The notes under the pieces: model-generated | Told to the model about the DNA's origin: nothing | The model's input: only the letters and a program-made list of their open reading frames with translations | Databases searched by the model: none | From: Candidatus Cloacimonadota bacterium | GTDB taxonomy: Bacteria; Cloacimonadota; Cloacimonadia; JGIOTU-2 | Reading direction: 5' to 3' | Assembly: GCA_030628975.1 (NCBI GenBank) | Contig: DAOVPZ010000051.1 | Coordinates: forward strand, 1 to 7,175 | Length of the DNA stretch: 7,175 nucleotides | Program-made: the position numbers and the translations under genes | In this document: piece after piece, positions 1-6,590 of the stretch | Layout of the letters: every line of letters starts with the position of its first letter | Position numbering within the stretch: the stretch's first letter is position 1

Positions 1-125
1 AATTCAAAAACAAATATTACTGTACCAGCTTCATAAGGACCTTGGATCCTATTATTTGATTTCCAAAATCCATTTTCAATTGTATTTTTTATTTCCTCAT
101 AGTTAACAATTCTGTAAAATCCCAT
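1..125 (-). CDS. Unrecognised protein, N-terminal 41 residues only
   Basis: The open frame starts at ATG (125-123) and runs off the left edge. It begins MGFYRIVNYEEIKNTIENGF and continues with a Gly-Pro-Tyr-Glu and a V-I-F-V-F-E strand. This start is chosen because AGAGG (131-135) lies five bases upstream as a Shine-Dalgarno site and an in-frame TAA lies a little further up. There is no signal peptide or membrane segment in the visible part. The opening pattern, a Tyr-Arg strand followed by an amphipathic helix and a polar strand, resembles the first strand and helix of small enzyme or toxin folds of the ADP-ribosyltransferase/RES kind. That is only an impression and I assign no function. It follows the umuC relic on the same strand. 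The start and ribosome site are clear; the family is unknown. Confidence 0.6.
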   Translation of the reverse strand, partial: MGFYRIVNYEEIKNTIENGFWKSNNRIQGPYEAGTVIFVFE

Positions 126-130
126 ATGAA

Positions 131-135
131 CCTCT
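131..135 (-). promoter_or_regulatory. Shine-Dalgarno site of the left-edge gene
   Basis: AGAGG on the minus strand, five bases before the ATG at 125-123. It decides the start of that gene. Confidence 0.5.
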
Positions 136-156
136 ATTGTGGATATACTCCTTTAT

Positions 157-237
157 TCACACACCCCTCTGCTTCGCATAGCCGGCTATCAGCTTCTTCA
201 TTTCCCTGCCAAATTTGACGGTTACCTTGGCAGTTTC
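157..237 (-). other. GC-richer gene scrap with palindromes
   Basis: Read on the minus strand this segment is open for about 27 codons and ends at TGA (157-159), with residues VTVKFGREMKKLIAGYAKQ near its end. It has no good start; an internal ATG (199-201) would give only 14 residues. It is clearly richer in G and C than its neighbours and sits in a different frame from the umuC relic it abuts. It contains a perfect 12-bp palindrome ATAGCCGGCTAT (178-189) flanked by GCTTC direct repeats, and an inverted pair CTGCCAA/TTGGCAG around 208-233. It may be the end of a foreign gene or part of a repeat. I do not recognise it. Confidence 0.3.
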
Positions 238-338
238 ACCCCTACCGGCTTATTCAATAGTTTTGGTTGAAATACTCGTTCACATGAGACATAAAAGGAA
301 TTGCAGTCCACTAATGCATATATATTTTTATTTTTCAC
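222..338 (-). pseudogene. umuC: umuC relic (Y-family DNA polymerase V, N-terminus only)
   Basis: The minus strand from GTG (336-338) to TAA (222-224) encodes 38 residues that include IYALVDCNSFYVSCERVF and then QPKLLNKPVGV. This matches the N-terminus of UmuC-type translesion polymerases, where the sequence typically reads ALVDxNSFYxSCExVFxPxLxxKPVVVLSNNDG. The first catalytic Asp (residue 11) and the FY pair holding the steric-gate Tyr (residue 16) are present. Similarity stops at KPVGV, and the frame ends four residues later. Complete UmuC proteins have about 420 residues, so more than 90 percent is missing and there is no polymerase activity. The start lacks a well-spaced ribosome site, and an overlapping ATG (337-339) is out of frame. 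No umuD is seen in the window. The break coincides with the change in base composition near 237-245, which suggests a deletion or recombination junction. The identification is firm for so short a piece. Confidence 0.8.
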
Positions 339-381
339 ATCTAATCTTTCTTTCTTCCTGAATAATTTATGGTTTAAACTA

Positions 382-3300
382 CTATTTCAACTCCTCAATT
401 CTCTTTTTATATTCAAACTTAGGAGTTTTCTTATAAAGTTCCTTATACAATCTTAATGCTTCACCTTTGTATTTCTTTGAAATATCTTCTTTTTTTAATT
501 CTTCATTCATAATTCCTAATTCGTAATTGAGTGTAGCCTTTTCCTCATCGTCTTCCGTTTTTGAAAGCATTTCTTGTAGTTTAGAAATGGCATTATTTTG
601 AGATGTATCATCCTTTGCCAGAGCAAAATCTATCTTTGCTGAAAGAACTTTTGCTCTAAAAATATTATTTTTCTCCTTAACTTCTTGTGCGATCTGAAAA
701 CCCTCTTCATTAATGATTTTCGATTCATCAAATTTTTTAAGTAAAAATAATAATTCTGCTTTATCAATTAAGTATTCTGATAAAACGATTTTAATCCCCA
801 ATTCTTTTCCAATAAATATGGCCTTATCATAACACTGCATCGCTTTATCATAGTCACCTTTCTCTGAGTAAACAATTCCCATATTCTCAACTGCTATTGA
901 AATTCTCTTTTTATCTCCCAATTCATCTGCTATTTTTAAACTTCTTTCATAGCACTCCAACGCTTTTTGGGGGTCTCCTTTGTCTTTATAAGCATTTCCT
1001 AAATTACTAACTGCATATGAAATTCCTCTTTTATCTTTTAATTCTTCACAAATCTTTAAATCGTTTTTATGATAATCTATTGCTCTACCATAGTCCCCTT
1101 TAGCTCTATAAACACTTCCAATATTACTAAATGTGTATGATATTCCACTTTTATCTTCTAATTCTTTACAGATTTTTAACTGTTTTTCATAACATTTCAT
1201 CGCTTTATTATAGTCTCCTTCGATTTTGTAAACAATTCCCATATTCCCAACTGCTGTTGAAGTTCCACTCTTATCTCCCAATTCTTCAAAAATTTTTAAT
1301 GACTTCTTATAACACTCCATCGCTTTATTATAGTTGCCTTTCTTTGCATAAATATTCCCCATGTTCCCAGTTGCTATTGAAATTCCTTTTTTATTTCCCA
1401 ATTCCCGACTCATATTTAGTTCTTTTTCATAATACTTCATCGCTTCTTCATATTCACCTCTTTCCCAGTAAATAAGTCCTATATGTCCAAGAGCTATTGA
1501 AATCCCACTCTTATCTCTAAATTTTTCTGATATTTTTAACTGCTTCTTGTAACACTCCATGGATTTATTGTAATTGCCTTTTTCCCAATAAATAACCCCC
1601 ATATGCCCAATAATCATTGAAATTACATTTTTATCCCCCAATTCTTTTGCTATCTTAAGCTGGTTTTCGTAGCACTCCATTGCTTTTTCATATTCACTTT
1701 TTAAATATAGTTGCCAACCCAAAGATCCAATAGATGTTCCGATTTTTTTCTTGTCTTTTAGTTTTTCAGATAAAGATAATGCTTTTTTGAAACCCATTTC
1801 AGCATCATTCCATTTGCCGATTAGTTGTAAAACATTACATTTTTTGAGAATAATATCTATCAATTTCGAATCAGAAATTACTAATTGCGAATCAGAAATT
1901 TTAAGAAGTTTATCATAAAAAGCGATTGCCAACCCGTTTTGGTAATTCTCTTTTGCATAATCTCCAGCTTTTTCAAGATATTCAATTGTTTTTTCAGTAA
2001 CTTCTGCCTTTTCATAATGATTAGCAAGAAAGACATAATATTCTTTATTATCTTTAAATCTCTCTTCTACAAATTCAGCAATAAGTTTATGTAGGATTTT
2101 TTTATTATAATTAAGAATTGTTTGATATGCAACATCACAAGCAAGGATATGCTTAAATATATATTGTGCATCAGATTCTTCTAGTTCCTTTTCTTTTATA
2201 AACCAATCAAGATTAATGAGTTCAGAAAGTTCTGGTTGTATTGGTTCATCATTACCCAATCTTTTTTCGATTGCTTCTAAGATGGATTGTAAAAATGAGT
2301 TCCCTATTACGCTGGCTTTTTGCAAAAGTAATCTTAATCTCTCTTCCATTCTGTCTATTCGGGAAAGAATAAGGTTATTGAGAGTATCTGGTGTGTGAAT
2401 GTTTTCAACATCTTCTTTTATCTGCCATTTTCCGTTTTTTGTATATATAATATCTTCTTCAATAAGGGACTGAATCCATTCCTCAATATAAAAAGGATTT
2501 CCTTCTGATTTGTTAAGAAGTTCTGTTTTTATTTTTTGAGGAATGTTAATTTTCCCAAGCATAGATTTTATCATCTGGTCAGAATTATCTGAAGATAAAG
2601 GTTTCAATTTGAATTCAATAAATACAGTTCTAAAATCAAATTCACGTATTAATTCAAACTCATCCCGGTAAGCAAGAATAATGAACATATTTTTACAAGG
2701 TCTGTTATTATTCTTCTCTTCAACATTGAAGGCAGTTAAGATTGTCTTGAAAGCATTTAATGAGGACTCATCGATCAAATGTAGGTCTTCAAGTATTATT
2801 AGTAGTGGATAGTTTTGCTTATTGGCTATTTTTGTAACAGCTTCTATAAAATAACGCAAAGTAAGATGTGTTTCTGTTTGTAATCTTTTGGGATCTGGAT
2901 TATTTAATCTTTTATCTTCATAAGTCAAACCTAAAAGAAAGCCTAAAATTGGTTTTGTACTTTCAAAATTCTCCTTTTCACTATCAGATAACTCATTAAA
3001 TATTTCTAAAAGCATACTTTCAAATTTGTCTTTTACAACTTGTTTAGAATCAGTTTCATTTATTCCAATATAGTTCTTTATCAATGATGTCCACAGTGTA
3101 TAAGGTGCTTGAGCATAAGATTTTGTATAACCACTTACTTTGATATTTGCAGTACTATCCAACTTATATTTCTTTTTTATTCTTTGTGTAAATTCAAATA
3201 TAAGACGCGATTTCCCCAAACCAGCAGGGCTTCGCAAACCAATAACTATCGGCTTATATTCAGGATCAATTTCTCCGATTTGCGATTTGGATTTATCATA

Positions 3301-4050
3301 TAATTCTTCAATCTGTTTTAACTCTTTATCTCTTCCAACATATTCAGGTTTGTTAAAAGGTTTAGAGCGTTCCCATCTTTCTACTTTTTTGAGGGTAATT
3401 CCCATAACTCTATATACTTCTACAGGACGAAATATGCCTTTTACTTCTATTTTTCCTAATAATACAAACTGAAAAATATTAGCAACTAATTTTTTTGTTT
3501 CTAAAGGAATCATAATAGAATTTAAAAAAGCATTCTCTTCCATTCTTGATGCTAGATTTACAGCATCACCATAAACAGTAAAATCGCTTTCTCGTTCCAG
3601 ACCGACTTTCCCTGTAGATACTAACCCTGTGTTTATCCCAATTCTTATGCTCAATTCAATTTTTTTAGGTTTTAGCATTTCATTTATATATTTCAACTTA
3701 TTGAGTATCTCTAATCCACTGCGAATCGCTCTTTCTGTATCAGTCTCAGAAGTTACTTTGCTGCCAAAAAGTGCCATTATCTTATCACCTTCGTATTGAA
3801 GGAGATATCCTCCATATTTGAGAATAACATTGGAAAATACTTTGAAAATTTTATTCATTATTCTCTTAAGCTGTTCTGGATGAAGTTTTTCGCTCATTGC
3901 AGTAAAACCCTTTACATCAAGGAAAAATATAGATACAATTCTATTTTCTCCCTCCTCAAGTTTTACTGTCTTTTTCCTCACTGGTTTGATAATTTCCGAT
4001 AGTTTTTCTAAATCATCTTCAAATAAATCTTGCCATTTGTCTTCAAACAT
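382..4050 (-). CDS. Class III nucleotidyl cyclase-ATPase-TPR regulatory protein
   Basis: A 1222-residue cytoplasmic protein with no signal peptide or membrane segment, predicted to make a cyclic nucleotide (probably cAMP) in response to a signal sensed by its ATPase/TPR part. Residues are numbered from the ATG at 4048-4050, preferred over an upstream GTG (4060-4062) because GGGAG (4056-4060) sits five bases before the ATG. Cyclase domain, about 35-215: metal-binding D45 (FFLDVKGFTAMSE) and D89 (YEGDKIMALFG), T158, and transition-state N165 and R169 (YGDAVNLASR); the usual Lys four residues before D89 is Gln85. ATPase, about 236-560: YVGR, P-loop SPAGLGKS (274-281), Walker B-like LIILEDLHLIDESSL (417-431), GNPF (517-520). 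A winged-helix-like RID segment lies near 564. TPR-type helices fill roughly 665-1190, with eight exact 40-residue units at 767-1086. This architecture is common in environmental bacteria. The reading frame is intact. The ligand, partner and product are not shown by the sequence. Confidence 0.93.
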   Translation of the reverse strand: MFEDKWQDLFEDDLEKLSEIIKPVRKKTVKLEEGENRIVSIFFLDVKGFTAMSEKLHPEQLKRIMNKIFKVFSNVILKYGGYLLQYEGDKIMALFGSKVTSETDTERAIRSGLEILNKLKYINEMLKPKKIELSIRIGINTGLVSTGKVGLERESDFTVYGDAVNLASRMEENAFLNSIMIPLETKKLVANIFQFVLLGKIEVKGIFRPVEVYRVMGITLKKVERWERSKPFNKPEYVGRDKELKQIEELYDKSKSQIGEIDPEYKPIVIGLRSPAGLGKSRLIFEFTQRIKKKYKLDSTANIKVSGYTKSYAQAPYTLWTSLIKNYIGINETDSKQVVKDKFESMLLEIFNELSDSEKENFESTKPILGFLLGLTYEDKRLNNPDPKRLQTETHLTLRYFIEAVTKIANKQNYPLLIILEDLHLIDESSLNAFKTILTAFNVEEKNNNRPCKNMFIILAYRDEFELIREFDFRTVFIEFKLKPLSSDNSDQMIKSMLGKINIPQKIKTELLNKSEGNPFYIEEWIQSLIEEDIIYTKNGKWQIKEDVENIHTPDTLNNLILSRIDRMEERLRLLLQKASVIGNSFLQSILEAIEKRLGNDEPIQPELSELINLDWFIKEKELEESDAQYIFKHILACDVAYQTILNYNKKILHKLIAEFVEERFKDNKEYYVFLANHYEKAEVTEKTIEYLEKAGDYAKENYQNGLAIAFYDKLLKISDSQLVISDSKLIDIILKKCNVLQLIGKWNDAEMGFKKALSLSEKLKDKKKIGTSIGSLGWQLYLKSEYEKAMECYENQLKIAKELGDKNVISMIIGHMGVIYWEKGNYNKSMECYKKQLKISEKFRDKSGISIALGHIGLIYWERGEYEEAMKYYEKELNMSRELGNKKGISIATGNMGNIYAKKGNYNKAMECYKKSLKIFEELGDKSGTSTAVGNMGIVYKIEGDYNKAMKCYEKQLKICKELEDKSGISYTFSNIGSVYRAKGDYGRAIDYHKNDLKICEELKDKRGISYAVSNLGNAYKDKGDPQKALECYERSLKIADELGDKKRISIAVENMGIVYSEKGDYDKAMQCYDKAIFIGKELGIKIVLSEYLIDKAELLFLLKKFDESKIINEEGFQIAQEVKEKNNIFRAKVLSAKIDFALAKDDTSQNNAISKLQEMLSKTEDDEEKATLNYELGIMNEELKKEDISKKYKGEALRLYKELYKKTPKFEYKKRIEELK
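494..528 (-). repeat. Tandem heptamer tract inside the cyclase gene
   Basis: Read on the minus strand, five successive 7-mers follow the pattern AATTANG or one close to it. They encode the LNYELGIMNEELK stretch near residues 1174-1186. Seven-base periodicity shifts frame with every unit, so this is a DNA-level pattern and not a protein repeat. It looks like an expanded simple repeat captured inside a gene. Confidence 0.55.
793..1752 (-). repeat. Eight in-register 120-bp TPR units
   Basis: This part of the cyclase gene is eight consecutive 120-bp units with no length variation, each encoding a 40-residue TPR of the pattern KxGISxAxGNMGxIYxxKGDYNKAMECYxKxLKIxxELGD. Units start at residues 767, 807, 847, 887, 927, 967, 1007 and 1047. 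Forty-residue TPRs are of the kind found in LGN/kinesin-light-chain-type and MalT-like sensor arrays, which fold into a superhelix that binds a peptide or ligand. The DNA is visibly similar between units, pointing to duplication or ongoing conversion within the gene. Confidence 0.9.
1859..1900 (-). repeat. 21-bp direct duplication built of heptamers
   Basis: The 13-mer CGAATCAGAAATT (+ strand) occurs at 1867-1879 and 1888-1900, exactly 21 bp apart, giving the peptide repeat ISDSQLV-ISDSKLI (residues 718-731). On the minus strand the 42 bp also read as six 7-mers of AATTNNN or GATTNNN type, resembling the tract at 494-528. It lies in a linker just before the regular TPR array. Confidence 0.6.
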
Positions 4051-4055
4051 AATTT

Positions 4056-4060
4056 CTCCC
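4056..4060 (-). promoter_or_regulatory. Shine-Dalgarno site deciding the cyclase start
   Basis: GGGAG on the minus strand, five bases before the ATG at 4048-4050. It overlaps the alternative upstream GTG codon, which makes that GTG an unlikely start. Confidence 0.65.
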
Positions 4061-4098
4061 ACGAATGAATTAAAATAAAATTAATATTTGAAAAGAGG

Positions 4099-4149
4099 AT
4101 TATATATCCCCACTCTATTTAATTATTAGATGTGTTATTTGGTTGTCAA
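4099..4149 (-). promoter_or_regulatory. Possible sigma-70-type promoter of the cyclase gene
   Basis: On the minus strand a perfect TTGACA (4144-4149) is followed after 16 bases by AATAAT (4122-4127), which would start transcription about 65 bases before the ATG. A second candidate -10, a perfect TATAAT (4099-4104), lies closer to the gene but has no good -35 at the right distance. In such AT-rich DNA -10-like words are frequent, so the TTGACA is the main support. Confidence 0.35.
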
Positions 4150-4166
4150 TGTTTTCAGTTTTCAGA

Positions 4167-4259
4167 ATGAATACCCATATTTAAAATTTATTGTTTTATT
4201 CGTTATTTTTCAGCTTTGTGGTAAGCATTACTATTGCTTGGGCTGAGAACTTGTCGTGA
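4167..4259 (+). pseudogene. Signal-peptide relic of a secreted protein
   Basis: From ATG (4167) the frame reads MNTHI, a TAA stop (4182-4184), then NLLFYSLFFSFVVSITIAWA and ENLS before TGA (4257-4259). The second part is a textbook Sec signal peptide: a long hydrophobic core and a small-x-small AWA site followed by a charged residue. A single base change (AAA to TAA, giving a Lys in the n-region) would explain the stop. The stretch around 4210-4265 is less AT-rich than the rest of the gap, as expected for recent coding DNA. It points toward the truncated secreted-protein gene 560 bp downstream on the same strand, so it may be that gene's lost 5' end. It could also be the start of a separate dead gene. 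Confidence 0.45.
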
Positions 4260-4821
4260 ATCGTCTTAAATAGTCATTTTATTGATAAATTTATGGACCA
4301 ATGATATTTCAATATTCTTTAATTCACACACATTAATCAGTTGGACATTTAATTCATTCTTGTTTGCTTTTTACCATATATAGAAAACTTATAAAGAATT
4401 TAATCAAAATTTGTAAATTTTATAAATTGTATGCATCAAATTAACAAGTAGATTGATTAAAAAGTTACAAATATTACACAAAATAGAATGTTTTTTATCA
4501 AAAAATAATGTGGCTTAAAAAAATTTCAATTAAAATTGAAATATGAATTATTATAATGGTTTTCGTTGAATGAGGGACTATCATTTTAGACTTAAAGAAA
4601 ATATTTGATATATTTGTTTAGTTAATCTTGAAAATTGGTTGGGGAATCTGATAGCAATAAAAAATAAAATTGTTGACTTAAATTTTGTGATTTTAATATT
4701 TAAAACAAAATTATTGATGTTTAATTTACTCAAAAAATACAAAGAAATTTGCATAAATTGTGACTATATTGTTACTTATAATTTATGATATATTTGTAAT
4801 TAACAGCGTAATGGTTAGTTA
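4260..4821 (+). other. Gene-free, extremely AT-rich gap
   Basis: There is no open frame of note on either strand and stops occur in all frames. Visible features are a 9-bp inverted repeat (4523-4542) and the 12-mer TGATATATTTGT at 4606-4617 and 4786-4797, each copy containing TATATTTG, which fits the Bacteroidota -7 box TAnnTTTG. No convincing matching -33 TTTG is seen at the usual distance. The stretch could be decayed coding DNA that has drifted toward AT. Confidence 0.5.
4523..4542. repeat. 9-bp perfect inverted repeat
   Basis: ATTTCAATT (4523-4531), two bases AA, then AATTGAAAT (4534-4542). It could be an operator or a chance structure in AT-rich DNA; the two-base gap is too small for a comfortable RNA loop without opening the inner pairs. 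Confidence 0.3.
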
Positions 4822-6564
4822 GTGAACATAATGGAAATTATTTTGGGAAATTTTAATAATGGTCTTTATAAAATAACTGTTCAAATATATTTTTCTGGAG
4901 ATACTCAAACTTCAAATAATATTGTAAGTATTTCATTTTTAATTGGTGAATCCCCGATTATCATAAGTGAAATTATGTATAAACCTTCCTTGCCAAATAT
5001 TGAATGGTTTGAGATTTATAACCGCTCTGAAAGGGACTTTTCACTACTAAATTGGCATTTTAGAGATACAGATGATGATTGGAATTCTATTGAAACTAAC
5101 AGAAATCTACCTGCAAATACTTATGCTGTTATAAGTGACGATACTCTAACTATAAAAAATTATTATGACGATAATATATTGTTTTTCCAAACAGATGATT
5201 GGCCTACTTCATTAAGTAATGTTGAGGATGGAATATTAATTGCTGATAATTACTTCACAACTCTTGATTCAACTTTATATTTAGACAATGAAATTTCAGT
5301 TCCTTATAATCATTCTCTTGAAAGAATTAATCCCTTTGAAGATGTATCTGATAATTGGGGAGTTTCAATAGATAGTTGTGGGGCAACTCCAGGTAGGGTG
5401 AATAGTATCACTCCAAAAGACTACGACCTTTGTGCATACGCCTTAACAAAAGTAATAGAGGAGAATCATATAACTTTTATAACCTTATCAGGCTTTTGCT
5501 CAAATATTGGATTTAATGATATCGAAGATGCAGAAGCAATATTTTTTCGTGATAGCAATTTTAATTCACAATATGATGGAGGAGAAGAAATATCAATTGA
5601 TGACTTTTCAATTCCTTATGAAGGAACGGAAGAATTTTCTTATACTTTTCAAGTTGTTGAAGATAATTACTATCTTTTTGGATTTCTTATAATTTCTAAT
5701 TTGGATTTAGATACATCAAATAATTTGATTTTTACTACTTACAACTCTCCACAAAGTTATCCATTACCTATCAATGAGATACAATATGCTCCAATTGATG
5801 ATGAACCCGAATGGCTGGAACTGTATAATAATTTCTCTTACCCAATTGATATTTCTAACTGGATTTTAGCCGATAACAAGGATACTTTGAATTTATGGTC
5901 AGTAAGTCCAATTTGTCAGCCGGAAGAATATATTATTATTGTAGTAGATGAATCTGATACATTGGAAATCTTACAAAAATATTCATTAATAGATTCAACT
6001 TATTCTGTGAAATTTGCAATTGGTCTACCGAAATTAAACAATGATGAAGATATGCTTTTGCTCAGGGATGAATATGGGACACTTATAGATAGTGTGTATT
6101 ATTTCTCAGGTTGGGGAGAAATTTCAAACAATTCTTTAGAACGAATCAATCCCAATGTAAACAGTAACAATCCTGATAATTGGGAAAGTTCTATTAATTC
6201 CCATGGGGCAACACCGGGAGGGGAAAATAGTTTGCATATTGAAATGATAAGTCCAAAAGTTAAATTATCCATTAACCCCAATCCTGTTTCTTTACGAGAG
6301 AAAAACTCAGTTTTGATTGAATACAACCTGCCAGAAGCTTTATCAAAAGTAAATGTGCGAATTTTTGATATGAGAGGTAGAATGATTCGCTGGCTATCAG
6401 ACCAGGAATGGCTCGGTTCGAAAGGTGCAATTATATGGAATTGTAAAGATGACAATGGAAGAGTTGTGCCAATCGGAATATATATTGTGCATTTAGAAGC
6501 TGCTGGCAAACAGAGTGGAAGAATTTTCCAGAAAACGAAAACAATGGTGATTGGGGAGAAGTAA
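4822..6564 (+). CDS. Lamin-tail/CARDB secreted protein with sorting-type tail, 5'-truncated
   Basis: The open frame is 580 residues, from GTG 4822 (ATG at 4831 is the alternative; neither has a ribosome site). Domains: end of a CARDB-like beta domain (1-42); lamin-tail domain 1 (about 45-191: EIMY, EWFEIYN, SLERINP, GATPG); complete CARDB-like domain (about 196-312); lamin-tail domain 2 (about 315-467: EIQY, EWLELYN, SLERINP, GATPG); and a FlgD-Ig/type IX-like tail (about 475-580: NPNP, VRIFDMRGRMIRWL, GIYIVHLEA). Such proteins are normally exported and surface-attached or released, often in cell-surface or extracellular nuclease/adhesin roles, but no catalytic domain is visible. The first CARDB copy lacks about 70 residues relative to the second and there is no signal peptide, so the 5' end is lost and the gene is probably a pseudogene. 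A signal-peptide relic lies upstream at 4167. Only the 5' end is damaged; the rest of the frame is clean, which suggests a recent event. Confidence 0.85.
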   Translation: MNIMEIILGNFNNGLYKITVQIYFSGDTQTSNNIVSISFLIGESPIIISEIMYKPSLPNIEWFEIYNRSERDFSLLNWHFRDTDDDWNSIETNRNLPANTYAVISDDTLTIKNYYDDNILFFQTDDWPTSLSNVEDGILIADNYFTTLDSTLYLDNEISVPYNHSLERINPFEDVSDNWGVSIDSCGATPGRVNSITPKDYDLCAYALTKVIEENHITFITLSGFCSNIGFNDIEDAEAIFFRDSNFNSQYDGGEEISIDDFSIPYEGTEEFSYTFQVVEDNYYLFGFLIISNLDLDTSNNLIFTTYNSPQSYPLPINEIQYAPIDDEPEWLELYNNFSYPIDISNWILADNKDTLNLWSVSPICQPEEYIIIVVDESDTLEILQKYSLIDSTYSVKFAIGLPKLNNDEDMLLLRDEYGTLIDSVYYFSGWGEISNNSLERINPNVNSNNPDNWESSINSHGATPGGENSLHIEMISPKVKLSINPNPVSLREKNSVLIEYNLPEALSKVNVRIFDMRGRMIRWLSDQEWLGSKGAIIWNCKDDNGRVVPIGIYIVHLEAAGKQSGRIFQKTKTMVIGEK

Positions 6565-6590
6565 TATTACTTCTATCAACTAAAAGTTGA
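6557..6590 (+). terminator. Two small hairpins at the end of the lamin-tail gene
   Basis: A perfect 18-bp palindrome (6557-6574, AGAAGTAATATTACTTCT) spans the TAA stop, and a 6-bp stem with an AAA loop (TCAACT/AGTTGA, 6576-6590) follows at once. Neither is followed by a T run, so termination is possible but not well supported. Confidence 0.3.

Noticed and set aside
157..237. Faint resemblance of the KKLIAGYAKQRGV stretch to the SUMO motif around LKKLxxxYCxRQGV
   Set aside because: The match is about a dozen residues, the frame ends right after it, and no ubiquitin-fold remainder or partner enzymes are present; chance is the simpler reading.
793..1752. Regular 120-bp spacing that could suggest a CRISPR-like or satellite array
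   Set aside because: The units lie in one open frame and translate to eight clear 40-residue TPRs.
1131..3472. Open frames on the + strand across the cyclase gene
   Set aside because: They are antisense shadows of a long gene with clear domains, have no recognisable products, and lack ribosome sites.
4130..4246. 38-codon + strand ORF with a hydrophobic stretch (FIVLFVIFQLCG)
   Set aside because: It is the neighbouring frame of the signal-peptide relic; the frame at 4167 gives a far better signal peptide with a cleavage site.
4196..4273. 25-codon open stretch on the minus strand (FKTIHDKFSAQAIVMLTTKL)
   Set aside because: It is the antisense of the signal-peptide relic on the + strand, which explains the composition better.
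6099..6509. 136-codon minus-strand ORF
   Set aside because: It is antisense to the second lamin-tail domain and sorting tail, which are clearly coding on the + strand.
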